From positions 59,220,338 through 59,284,337 of the forward strand of contig NC_087064.1 of the NCBI RefSeq assembly GCF_963678635.1: 64,000 bases of DNA, given 5' to 3'. Of the stretch, positions 1 to 8,821 are shown piece after piece. This stretch comes from Symsagittifera roscoffensis (taxonomy: Eukaryota > Xenacoelomorpha > Acoela > Convolutidae). Each line of letters starts with the position of its first letter. Positions within the stretch are counted from its first letter, which is position 1. The notes beneath the pieces were generated by a model. That model was given only the letters and a program-made list of their open reading frames with translations, ran no database searches and was not told the origin of the DNA. A program made the position numbers and the translations under genes.

Positions 1-2274
1 ACATCACGCATCGAGAGGAATATCCAAGAACAAAAGAGATTCGATGATGAAGAAATGGCCTCAATAAAGTTAGACACCAAGAAATTCAACGGTATGAGAC
101 TGGAAGAGGCGGACAAAAAACTAAGATCCATACTTTATCTAGCCCTTGGAAACGAAGGAAAGAAAATATTCGGCCAGAAGTTCACAAGAGTCAAAGTTCT
201 ACAAATTTCTTTCAAAGAATTTTGGGACAATTTGTCCACAGCTTTTGTGAGAAAAACAAACATAACCTTCGAAAGACACAAACTCTTAAACAGAAAACAG
301 AGGGACAGAGAATCATTAGAACAATTCTGGGGGGCACTGGCTGAAATGGCAAAACGATGTAACATTCCCACAGGAGAAGACGAATGGATTAGAGATATTT
401 TTATTAATAACATGAAGAATTCAGATATCCAACGGAAACTGCTCACGGAAACCTTACCGCCACTAGAAGCCTTAAACCTAGCCCTGATTGATGAAAAAGG
501 AATTACAAACCACATAAAGATGACGAGTACTTTTAAATCCAGCGGATATTCTTCCAACAAATCTTTTAATCATTTTAATGTAAAAAGAGAACCCACCCTA
601 AACATCGAAAGAAACAACACATGTATGAAATGCGGCGGAAGTTTTACAAAAGGACATCTAGCGGTTTGCCCTGCTAAAGATACAACATGTACGACTTGTA
701 AATATCGAGGACATTTTACTAGACTTTGTAAATCACGCCGTAAAAATGTAAATATTGTGGATAGCCAAATTGTAAACAATACGGATCATCATTATCCTTC
801 GGAACAACCAGATGTACATATTGACCACGCTAATAGAGAATGCTGTGGAGTAATAAATGCATGGTCAGAGTCTGGACAAAGCGATAACGACGATTACTCA
901 GTATTAAACGTAACAACTATCTACGATGATCAAGGAAAGGAGATAAAGAAACTACTAAATATCGGCTTAGGAAATGAAAACCAAGTAATTCTGAACATAC
1001 AGGTGGATTCAGCAAGCCCTGTAAGCTTCCTTAAACAGAATGTGTTACACGAGTTGAGACTACGAGACCCCTACGTGAAAATATATCCAGTGGATAAAGC
1101 TAACAAGGAACTCTATTGTGGATTTACGAACAATGCAATAAATATCACTGGAAAAGTAATTGTCCCAATTTTCTCAAATGTATGGTCCCACAAGGAATGC
1201 CACTTCTTTCTAACTCAAGGTCATGAAAGAAACATCTTGGGAAACGACAATTTACCAAAAGTCGGAATCGAAGTTTCACAAAAACAATACGCAACACTCA
1301 CCAACAAGAGAACTTGTAAGTTTATCAAATCCGTTACTTCACTTGACATAGATAATGAAATAGAAATGATTGGAAAAACCTTCAAACAACTATTCCTTCG
1401 GATTGGAAAAATAAAGAATCAAACAAAAATAACTTATTTTCATGAACCATTAAAGCCAATTCAACTAAAAGGCAGGAGGGTCCCTTTACACTTACTAGAC
1501 TCAGTAAAAACAGAATTATACAGGCTTAAATCCAAAGGACACATCAAAAAATTAGAAAACTGTGACGAGGACAGATTTATTAGTCCGATAGTTATTACTT
1601 GTAAAAAAGACAAATCGATAAAGTTAGCCCTTGATTCAAAATTCATCAACAAACAAATATACAAGAACAAATATCAGATGCCTAATATACACGAATTAGT
1701 TGATAACGTGGCGGCTCAAATTTCGGACAATTCCGCCGGAGAAGTATGGTTTACAAACCTAGACCTAAAGAACGCATATAGTCAACTCGCACTGGACAAT
1801 TTTACTAGCAGCCAATGCAACTTTAGTCTAGTCGGCGGAGATACTTATCAATTTTTAACGGGTTTTTACGGACTCGGCGACATGCCAAACGAGTTTCAGA
1901 GAGTCATGGACTCAACTTTGGGAAACATTCCTTTTACAAATTGCTACCTCGACGATATATTAGTCGCTTCCAAAGGAAGTTTTAACGATCACAAGAAAAT
2001 CGTTTACAAAATTTTATCAACGTTAGACACTTACAATTTCGCAGTTAAATGGTCGAAGTGCAAATTCTTCCAAAAAGAAATTGAATGGCTCGGTTTTAAA
2101 ATATCGAAATCCGGAATCGCCCCATTATTCGATAAAACCAAGGCAATCAAAGATATTCCAACCCCAAAGAATCTAAAAGAATTAAGATCATTCTTCGGGT
2201 CAACTAATCAGTACATTAAATTTGTACCAAATCTAGCATCCCTCGGAAGCCCGCTTAGACCTCTTTTAAACTAG
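1..2274 (+). CDS. gag - protease - reverse transcriptase part of gypsy polyprotein (5' partial)
   Basis: The frame is open from base 1; the first internal ATG is at 55, so the true start is probably upstream. From that Met: a retrotransposon gag domain at about residues 20-160, two CCHC zinc knuckles at about nt 622-730 (the second is C-x2-C-x4-H-x4-C), an aspartic protease with active site DSA at about nt 1006-1016 instead of the usual DTG or DSG, and an RT palm domain with LDLKNAYSQ and the catalytic box YLDD at about nt 1944-1955. YLDD instead of YVDD is a tolerated variant. The ORF ends at TAG 2272-2274 in the RT/RNase H connection, and the same frame stays coding beyond it, so the stop is either a one-base mutation or a recoded codon. 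The protein would act in cytoplasmic particles, copying element RNA into DNA. Confidence 0.88.
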   Translation, partial: TSRIERNIQEQKRFDDEEMASIKLDTKKFNGMRLEEADKKLRSILYLALGNEGKKIFGQKFTRVKVLQISFKEFWDNLSTAFVRKTNITFERHKLLNRKQRDRESLEQFWGALAEMAKRCNIPTGEDEWIRDIFINNMKNSDIQRKLLTETLPPLEALNLALIDEKGITNHIKMTSTFKSSGYSSNKSFNHFNVKREPTLNIERNNTCMKCGGSFTKGHLAVCPAKDTTCTTCKYRGHFTRLCKSRRKNVNIVDSQIVNNTDHHYPSEQPDVHIDHANRECCGVINAWSESGQSDNDDYSVLNVTTIYDDQGKEIKKLLNIGLGNENQVILNIQVDSASPVSFLKQNVLHELRLRDPYVKIYPVDKANKELYCGFTNNAINITGKVIVPIFSNVWSHKECHFFLTQGHERNILGNDNLPKVGIEVSQKQYATLTNKRTCKFIKSVTSLDIDNEIEMIGKTFKQLFLRIGKIKNQTKITYFHEPLKPIQLKGRRVPLHLLDSVKTELYRLKSKGHIKKLENCDEDRFISPIVITCKKDKSIKLALDSKFINKQIYKNKYQMPNIHELVDNVAAQISDNSAGEVWFTNLDLKNAYSQLALDNFTSSQCNFSLVGGDTYQFLTGFYGLGDMPNEFQRVMDSTLGNIPFTNCYLDDILVASKGSFNDHKKIVYKILSTLDTYNFAVKWSKCKFFQKEIEWLGFKISKSGIAPLFDKTKAIKDIPTPKNLKELRSFFGSTNQYIKFVPNLASLGSPLRPLLN

Positions 2275-2904
2275 AAGTCAATTTTCCTTTGGAATGAAGA
2301 TCACTCAAAAGCTTTTGTCAAGATTAAATCTGAAATAGTAAATCTTACCGAAAACACTCATTTCGACGTAAAAAAGCCCACGAGAGTAAAAACAGATGCT
2401 TCACATAATGGATTAGGTGCATCCCTTGAACAACTTCATGAGAAAGTTTGGAAAACAGTGTCATTTGCTTCAAGATTTTTAAATCCGCACGAATCGAAAT
2501 ATTCAACAAACGAATTAGAGTTATTAGGAGTTGTATGGGCGGTTGAACATTACAAAAATTATCTCTATGGCTCCGAATTTGAAATTATCACCGACCACAA
2601 AGCTCTCCTTTCCGCTTTGTCACCAAATCACGGAAACAAAACATACCATAGCCGATTGACAAGATGGGTAGATCGTCTCCTACCATTCAATTTTACTATC
2701 AAAGACTTAGCGGGAAAAGATATGGGTTTTACAGACTTAATTTCAAGAACTCCTTCGGGTAAAGCAATTCCCTCATCACACTACGACGAAGAATTTCTAG
2801 CTACTACTACCAAAAAAAAATATATAGTGCACTCAATCCTTCGGATAATGAAAATCCATTACGTAATTCAATTAATTCGATTTCGGAAAATTCCCATTAC
2901 ATGA
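2275..2904 (+). pseudogene. RNase H domain of the gypsy polyprotein, same frame as RT after a TAG
   Basis: Reading on in frame past the TAG gives a normal connection and RNase H domain. It includes the first catalytic Asp in a KTDASHNG box (about 2389-2412), the ELELLGVVWAVEHY segment with the catalytic Glu (about 2512-2553) and the ITDHKALL box (about 2587-2610). Ty3/gypsy RNase H removes the RNA strand during reverse transcription. The frame turns non-domain-like after an A9 run at 2812-2820 and stops at 2902-2904. The -1 frame from the A run onward reads as hydrophilic coding sequence leading straight into the integrase ORF. No independent start codon is likely; expression would need readthrough of the TAG and a frame change at the A run. 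Confidence 0.8.
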
Positions 2905-5900
2905 AATTACGAAATCACGTAATAATCACAGCATTGAATTTCGTCAGCTCTTCCATTTCAATCTGCAATCAAAAATATTATAGAACAGAACTTTGTAATT
3001 CTAAATGTATTCCTTCGGATTTCTCAAACACTGATTTTACTAAAATTATCCTATCAAATTCAGCCTTTATCTATTTTTTAATCCTTAACAGTAGCTTAAT
3101 TAGTAATCCTTCGGATCTCAAACTTATAAATAGTGTAAATATGTCAAATAACCAAATTGTAGTAAATCCTTCCACTTCCGGGATACAGGTCTCTATCGAT
3201 TTTCAAATTTCATCAGAACACAAGAAGTTAGTAACTAAATTCCGAGAAAATCTCAAGTTACTCGAAAGACCTTTGGATTTAAATACATTATTCAATGCAA
3301 AATTGGTCGCTTTATTAACGGAAGATGATGAATTATTAAACCCAATTGTTAAAGCTCTACAGAAAAAAGTAGATAACATCAATGCAAATTCCCGTTATCT
3401 ACACCAATTTTCGAAAAAACTTCATGAATCCGACGGACTATTATATATGGATGGAAAACTAGTTATTCCGTTTACACTTAGAAACGCCGTTTTAAAAACA
3501 TTACATGAATCTCACCCTGGCCAATTCGGTATGAAATACTTGGCACAATACATTTGGTGGCCACACATATATCGACAAATTTACTTCCACGGGATTAATT
3601 GCACACAATGCACGCAAACCGGTAAGAACATAAAAAGCATCATTCCAACTTCACAAATTAGTGAACTTCCCACCTTATTTGAACCTAATGAGGAAATAAA
3701 TCTTGATTTTGCCGGCCCACTAGATAACAACTGGGGAAACAATAAATACATCTTATTGCATAATCACAGCATTGTCACACAAATAATCACAGCATTGAAT
3801 TTCGTCAGCTCTTCCATTTCAATCTGCAATCAAAAACATTATAGAACAGAACTTTGTAATTCTAAATGTATTCCTTCGGATTTCTCAAACACTGATTTTA
3901 CTAAAATTATCCTATCAAATTCAGCCTTTATCTATTTTTTAATCCTTAACAGTAGCTTAATTAGTAATCCTTCGGATCTCAAACTTATAAATAGTGTAAA
4001 TATGTCAAATAACCAAATTGTAGTAAATCCTTCCACTTCCGGGATACAGGTCTCTATCGATTTTCAAATTTCATCAGAACACAAGAAGTTAGTAACTAAA
4101 TTCCGAGAAAATCTCAAGTTACTCGAAAGACCTTTGGACTTAAATACATTATTCAATGCAAAATTGGTCGCTTTATTAACGGAAGATGATGAATTATTAA
4201 ACCCAATTGTTAAAGCTCTACAGAAAAAAGTAGATAACATCAATGCAAATTCCCGTTATCTACACCAATTTTCGAAAGAACTTCATGAATCCGACGGACT
4301 ATTATATATGGATGGAAAACTAGTTATTCCGTTTACACTTAGAAACGCCGTTTTAAAAACATTACATGAATCTCACCCTGGCCAATTCGGTATGAAATAC
4401 TTGGCACAATACATTTGGTGGCCACACATATATCGACAAATTTACTTCCACGGGATTAATTGCACACAATGCACGCAAACCGGTAAGAACATAAAAAGCA
4501 TCATTCCAACTTCACAAATTAGTGAACTTCCCACCTTATTTGAACCTAATGAGGAAATAAATCTTGATTTTGCCGGCCCACTAGATAACAACTGGGGAAA
4601 CAACAAATACATCTTATTGCATAATCACAGCATTGTCACACAAATAATCACAGCATTGAATTTCGTCAGCTCTTCCATTTCAATCTGCAATCAAAAACAT
4701 TATAGAACAGAACTTTGTAATTCTAAATGTATTCCTTCGGATTTCTCAAACACTGATTTTACTAAAATTATCCTATCAAATTCAGCCTTTATCTATTTTT
4801 TAATCCTTAACAGTAGCTTAATTAGTAATCCTTCGGATCTCAAACTTATAAATAGTGTAAATATGTCAAATAACCAAATTGTAGTAAATCCTTCCACTTC
4901 CGGGATACAGGTCTCTATCGATTTTCAAATTTCATCAGAACACAAGAAGTTAGTAACTAAATTCCGAGAAAATCTCAAGTTACTCGAAAGACCTTTGGAT
5001 TTAAATACATTATTCAATGCAAAATTGGTCGCTTTATTAAGGGAAGATGATGAATTATTAAACCCAATTGTTAAAGCTCTACAGAAAAAAGTAGATAACA
5101 TCAATGCAAATTCCCGTTATCTACACCAATTTTCGAAAGAACTTCATGAATCCGACGGACTATTATATATGGATGGAAAACTAGTTATTCCGTTTACACT
5201 TAGAAACGCCGTTTTAAAAACATTACATGAATCTCACCCTGGCCAATTCGGTATGAAATACTTGGCACAATACATTTGGTGGCCACACATATATCGACAA
5301 ATTTACTTCCACGGGATTAATTGCACACAATGCACGCAAACCGGTAAGAACATAAAAAGCATCATTCCAACTTCACAAATTAGTGAACTTCCCACCTTAT
5401 TTGAACCTAATGAGGAAATAAATCTTGATTTTGCCGGCCCACTAGATAACAACTGGGGAAACAATAAATACATCTTATTGCATAATCACAGCATTGTCAC
5501 ACAAATAATCACAGCATTGAATTTCGTCAGCTCTTCCATTTCAATCTGCAATCAAAAACATTATAGAACAGAACTTTGTAATTCTAAATGTATTCCTTCG
5601 GATTTCTCAAACACTGATTTTACTAAAATTATCCTATCAAATTCAGCCTTTATCTATTTTTTAATCCTTAACAGTAGCTTAATTAGTAATCCTTCGGATC
5701 TCAAACTTATAAATAGTGTAAATATGTCAAATAACCAAATTGTAGTAAATCCTTCCACTTCCGGGATACAGGTCTCTATCGATTTTCAAATTTCATCAGA
5801 ACACAAGAAGTTAGTAACTAAATTCCGAGAAAATCTCAAGTTACTCGAAAGACCTTTGGATTTAAATACATTATTCAATGCAAAATTGGTCGCTTTATTA

Positions 5901-7013
5901 ACGGAAGATGATGAATTATTAAACCCAATTGTTAAAGCTCTACAGAAAAAAGTAGATAACATCAATGCAAATTCCCGTTATCTACACCAATTTTCGAAAG
6001 AACTTCATGAATCCGACGGACTATTATATATGGATGGAAAACTAGTTATTCCGTTTACACTTAGAAACGCCGTTTTAAAAACATTACATGAATCTCACCC
6101 TGGCCAATTCGGTATGAAATACTTGGCACAATACATTTGGTGGCCACACATATATCGACAAATTTACTTCCACGGGATTAATTGCACACAATGCACGCAA
6201 ACCGGTAAGAACATAAAAAGCATCATTCCAACTTCACAAATTAGTGAACTTCCCACCTTATTTGAACCTAATGAGGAAATAAATCTTGATTTTGCCGGCC
6301 CACTAGATAACAACTGGGGAAACAATAAATACATCTTATTGTGTATAGACCGTTTTTCAAAATTCCCTTCAGCAAAAATTACATCTTCAACGTCATCAAA
6401 CACAGTAATCGAATTTCTTCAAGATTATTTTTATCTCCATGGGATTCCAAAATCTATTCGGGTCGACCACGCATCCTGCTTTACTAGTCAGGATTTTAAA
6501 TTATTTTGCAATTCTCTTAATATCAAACTAATATTCTGTACAGTTGGGGACCATCGTTCTAACGGTCTTGTAGAAAAATTTGTTCATACTGTAAAAATCA
6601 AATTATTAGCAATGTCACTGGATCAACAAAAACCCACATTACAAACCGCCATTTCGAGAATCATTTGGAATCTACGATCTTCCTTCCAATCTAAAATTAA
6701 ATGCTCACCGTTCGAAATACACTTTAATAGAAAACCGAACACGATCTGGAAGCAATTGGCATCTAATAATTTATCCGGTGGATTTTTAGACAAAGGGAAG
6801 TCGATCTTAAGCAGAGAAAGGGCCCTCGACTGGAACGCTGACGATCGGGTAGAGGACGGATACAAAGACTCCCTTATACCGAAAAAGAATCAGTCACCAT
6901 TGGAGAAAGGCTATGATTCAGACCTTCCCACTACTTCAAAACCTCAATCAGCCCGAGTGTCCTTAAACAGTCCGTTTAAGGTAAATTACTACGGAAAACT
7001 AACACAAGTATAA
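2811..7013 (+). CDS. integrase ORF with four in-frame copies of the zinc-binding module
   Basis: The frame opens across the A9 run at 2812-2820, with an ATG at 2901. The ORF contains four copies of a 287-residue unit. Each copy includes a linker, the integrase N-terminal zinc-binding region (HESH ... WWPHIY ... C-x2-C) and the beginning of the catalytic core up to DFAGPL. Only the last copy continues into the complete core: first Asp in LDFAGPL (about 6286), second Asp in the IRVDHASCF box (about 6456) and Glu in NGLVEKF (about 6560). A normal gypsy integrase has one zinc domain. Because the unit is a multiple of three, all copies stay in one ORF of 1370 codons. The protein would join element DNA to the genome; whether this repeated form works is unknown. 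The ORF stops at 7011-7013, and the frame one base back continues the protein. Confidence 0.85.
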   Translation, partial: QKKIYSALNPSDNENPLRNSINSISENSHYMKLRNHVIITALNFVSSSISICNQKYYRTELCNSKCIPSDFSNTDFTKIILSNSAFIYFLILNSSLISNPSDLKLINSVNMSNNQIVVNPSTSGIQVSIDFQISSEHKKLVTKFRENLKLLERPLDLNTLFNAKLVALLTEDDELLNPIVKALQKKVDNINANSRYLHQFSKKLHESDGLLYMDGKLVIPFTLRNAVLKTLHESHPGQFGMKYLAQYIWWPHIYRQIYFHGINCTQCTQTGKNIKSIIPTSQISELPTLFEPNEEINLDFAGPLDNNWGNNKYILLHNHSIVTQIITALNFVSSSISICNQKHYRTELCNSKCIPSDFSNTDFTKIILSNSAFIYFLILNSSLISNPSDLKLINSVNMSNNQIVVNPSTSGIQVSIDFQISSEHKKLVTKFRENLKLLERPLDLNTLFNAKLVALLTEDDELLNPIVKALQKKVDNINANSRYLHQFSKELHESDGLLYMDGKLVIPFTLRNAVLKTLHESHPGQFGMKYLAQYIWWPHIYRQIYFHGINCTQCTQTGKNIKSIIPTSQISELPTLFEPNEEINLDFAGPLDNNWGNNKYILLHNHSIVTQIITALNFVSSSISICNQKHYRTELCNSKCIPSDFSNTDFTKIILSNSAFIYFLILNSSLISNPSDLKLINSVNMSNNQIVVNPSTSGIQVSIDFQISSEHKKLVTKFRENLKLLERPLDLNTLFNAKLVALLREDDELLNPIVKALQKKVDNINANSRYLHQFSKELHESDGLLYMDGKLVIPFTLRNAVLKTLHESHPGQFGMKYLAQYIWWPHIYRQIYFHGINCTQCTQTGKNIKSIIPTSQISELPTLFEPNEEINLDFAGPLDNNWGNNKYILLHNHSIVTQIITALNFVSSSISICNQKHYRTELCNSKCIPSDFSNTDFTKIILSNSAFIYFLILNSSLISNPSDLKLINSVNMSNNQIVVNPSTSGIQVSIDFQISSEHKKLVTKFRENLKLLERPLDLNTLFNAKLVALLTEDDELLNPIVKALQKKVDNINANSRYLHQFSKELHESDGLLYMDGKLVIPFTLRNAVLKTLHESHPGQFGMKYLAQYIWWPHIYRQIYFHGINCTQCTQTGKNIKSIIPTSQISELPTLFEPNEEINLDFAGPLDNNWGNNKYILLCIDRFSKFPSAKITSSTSSNTVIEFLQDYFYLHGIPKSIRVDHASCFTSQDFKLFCNSLNIKLIFCTVGDHRSNGLVEKFVHTVKIKLLAMSLDQQKPTLQTAISRIIWNLRSSFQSKIKCSPFEIHFNRKPNTIWKQLASNNLSGGFLDKGKSILSRERALDWNADDRVEDGYKDSLIPKKNQSPLEKGYDSDLPTTSKPQSARVSLNSPFKVNYYGKLTQV
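2921..6341 (+). repeat. 861-bp tandem repeat, three full units plus a fourth of about 838 bp
   Basis: Units begin at 2921, 3782, 4643 and 5504, exactly 861 bp apart (3 x 287), with AATAATCACAGCATTG at each start. At the first three unit ends a short filler of about 23 bases carries a second copy of ATAATCACAGCATTG just before the next unit; the fourth unit lacks the filler and runs into unique integrase sequence near 6341. Units differ at only a few bases, for example Lys/Glu at the SK(K/E)LHES site, Thr/Arg in copy 3 and His/Tyr near the start of copy 1. Identical filler at all junctions implies one founding duplication followed by expansion. Confidence 0.93.
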
Positions 7014-8212
7014 ACGGAAATCCCTTCTATAAACAACTAGGTCAGAAAATAATAAACTCAACAAAATCCACGGTTGAATTATCCGACGGAAAAATTATTA
7101 GAAAATCGGACATCGCCATTCCAAAGTCTAAATCTTCTACAATTCGTTCATTCAAAGGAAATATCTCCTTCCCTTTTTTCTCTAACGGTGATTTACAAGT
7201 AGGTCCAAGAAAGTCACACAAATCGAAGACACAACAGACGCGGAAACCAGACACTAAGTCAGGAAGACAAACAGTGTCGCCCACCCCGGTCACCACCAGA
7301 TCTAGAGGAACGAACCAGCCTTCAAAATCCAACAAATCGAAGAAGAACAAAAATAAAGCCTCGACCTCGAATACTGGATACCTAGCAGGTGACGAATCAA
7401 TGTTTATTCCGTCGGATATGTCGGACATTAGCGATTGGGAATGGATTGCGGGAGGTTTCCCATGTAGAGAAATGATAAGAAAACGCTTCATTTCAGATAA
7501 CGACAATTTTAAAAAAGAACCTACCTCATCATTAGACCCTAAAACATATCAAACTAATATAAAACCTGAGATTTTAGACGAACAATCTCAACCCTCGGAC
7601 ACAGCGGAATGCCCAATTAGTATAAAACCAGCACTTCAAACTACCTCACATCCACCTGACGAACCTTCTACGGCTACGACAACGGAGCCGCCAAACATTC
7701 CTTCGGATTGGACAAAACCATTGGTGGGAGAAAAACCGGTCGATTTCCCAGTTTTCGAAACAGAGGACTCCTCAGACGAAATTGAAACCAGCGAGGATAG
7801 ACATCCTAATGAAACTAATACCACCGGTAACGAACTTATTTTAAGACGTTCAAGCCGAAATGTTGGCCCCCCTAAATTCTATGGTAAGCGATATTTCATA
7901 GATATTATAGATGAGCTAGAAAACCAACCAGGCTCCGCTATTAATCCTATATCTCTGGACGAGGATGACAGCTCGAGCTCCCCCACACAAACTTTCAGAG
8001 AGAATCCCTTGGATAATCAGACCAACATTTGCAACACACTACCGGAAGACAGTACACCGGACCTAGCTTACACCCAATCTCCTGATCGATTCTCCATCGC
8101 CTCTACTGACGATTCTCTGAGAGATGCCGTGAACTGTTTTGAAAATTACATCGACTTAGATAGTGAAATTTTCAACGCCGAGCTGGAAAAATTTATGGAA
8201 GGTAACAGCTAA
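7010..8212 (+). CDS. C-terminal tail of gypsy integrase/polyprotein, shifted by one frame
   Basis: From about 7010 the frame one base behind the integrase ORF is open to TAA at 8210-8212. Its first part (NGNPFYKQLGQKI and onward) resembles the post-core beta-barrel/GPY-F-type region of gypsy integrases that holds the viral DNA. A lysine-rich stretch follows, then a long Ser/Thr/Asp/Glu-rich tail. A segment reading RRSSRNVGPPKFYGK is typical of the very end of gypsy pol proteins. There is no good ATG at the beginning, so it is best read as the frameshifted end of the same polyprotein; the crossing must lie between about 6980 and 7010. The acidic tail has no recognisable fold. Confidence 0.72.
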   Translation: MNGNPFYKQLGQKIINSTKSTVELSDGKIIRKSDIAIPKSKSSTIRSFKGNISFPFFSNGDLQVGPRKSHKSKTQQTRKPDTKSGRQTVSPTPVTTRSRGTNQPSKSNKSKKNKNKASTSNTGYLAGDESMFIPSDMSDISDWEWIAGGFPCREMIRKRFISDNDNFKKEPTSSLDPKTYQTNIKPEILDEQSQPSDTAECPISIKPALQTTSHPPDEPSTATTTEPPNIPSDWTKPLVGEKPVDFPVFETEDSSDEIETSEDRHPNETNTTGNELILRRSSRNVGPPKFYGKRYFIDIIDELENQPGSAINPISLDEDDSSSSPTQTFRENPLDNQTNICNTLPEDSTPDLAYTQSPDRFSIASTDDSLRDAVNCFENYIDLDSEIFNAELEKFMEGNS

Positions 8213-8496
8213 ACTCAATCAAATTTTAAAACTCACATTTAGTCATTTATAATCTGTACTAGTATTTTGTCTAAAGCGCAATTAGTGCTTACTTAGCTGT
8301 AACTACGGATTACAATCCGCCGGATTTAGGAAATTTATTATCCTCTATAATTTAGTCATTCCTTTGGAGCATCAAAATGACATTTGTTATACTGTGCAGT
8401 ATTTAAAATTTCATTTGTCGGACTTCTCGAGAGGGAGAAAAAGGGATTGATAACATGTTAGGTATCATGGCGCTTAGTAACTTAAATTTTTTTCCA

Positions 8497-8821
8497 CTAA
8501 GGGGAATGTTGTGATTCTTACCATTTGTTTTATTTCACTAATTACTTTAAAGTATCGAAACTGGTTAATCTTGATTTGACCTTGCTATCTTCATTCTCTC
8601 CGACGGAGAGAAGGACCGCTCACTTTTTTAATGTTTTAACTTAGAGATTAATTCACTTTTTAAACATATCTTATTTGTAACTAAGTAGAATTAACCGTAA
8701 CAAAGGAACATTTTATCACAAATAAGCTTTCTTAAACCAATTTGGAACGATTTCTTTGACGGATTAAATCTCAGCTTACGCGTTAATAGCGCGAAATATA
8801 TCTGATGTCCTCTAAAATACA
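8497..8821 (+). repeat. probable polypurine tract and 3' LTR of the first gypsy element
   Basis: AAGGGGAA just before 8507 looks like a polypurine tract used for plus-strand priming, and TGTTGTGATT at 8507 looks like an LTR start. A CA at about 8821 gives an LTR of about 315 bp. The partner LTR is outside the window, so the end in particular is a guess. The 8213-8496 stretch is the AT-rich 3' untranslated part of the element. Confidence 0.45.

Larger units (their letters stand above)
1..8821 (+). mobile_element. Ty3/gypsy-type LTR retrotransposon, left end outside the window
   Basis: Domains run in Ty3/gypsy order on the plus strand: gag with two zinc knuckles, aspartic protease, reverse transcriptase, RNase H, integrase, then a basic/acidic C-terminal tail. 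The reading frame is already open at base 1, so the 5' LTR and start of gag lie outside the window. A purine tract and a TGTTGTG start at 8507 suggest the 3' LTR. The coding sequence is interrupted by one in-frame TAG (2272-2274) and two -1 frame changes (A9 run at 2812-2820; 6980-7010), and its integrase ORF holds a fourfold internal tandem repeat. The right boundary at 8821 is an estimate because no second LTR is available for comparison. Confidence 0.85.
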
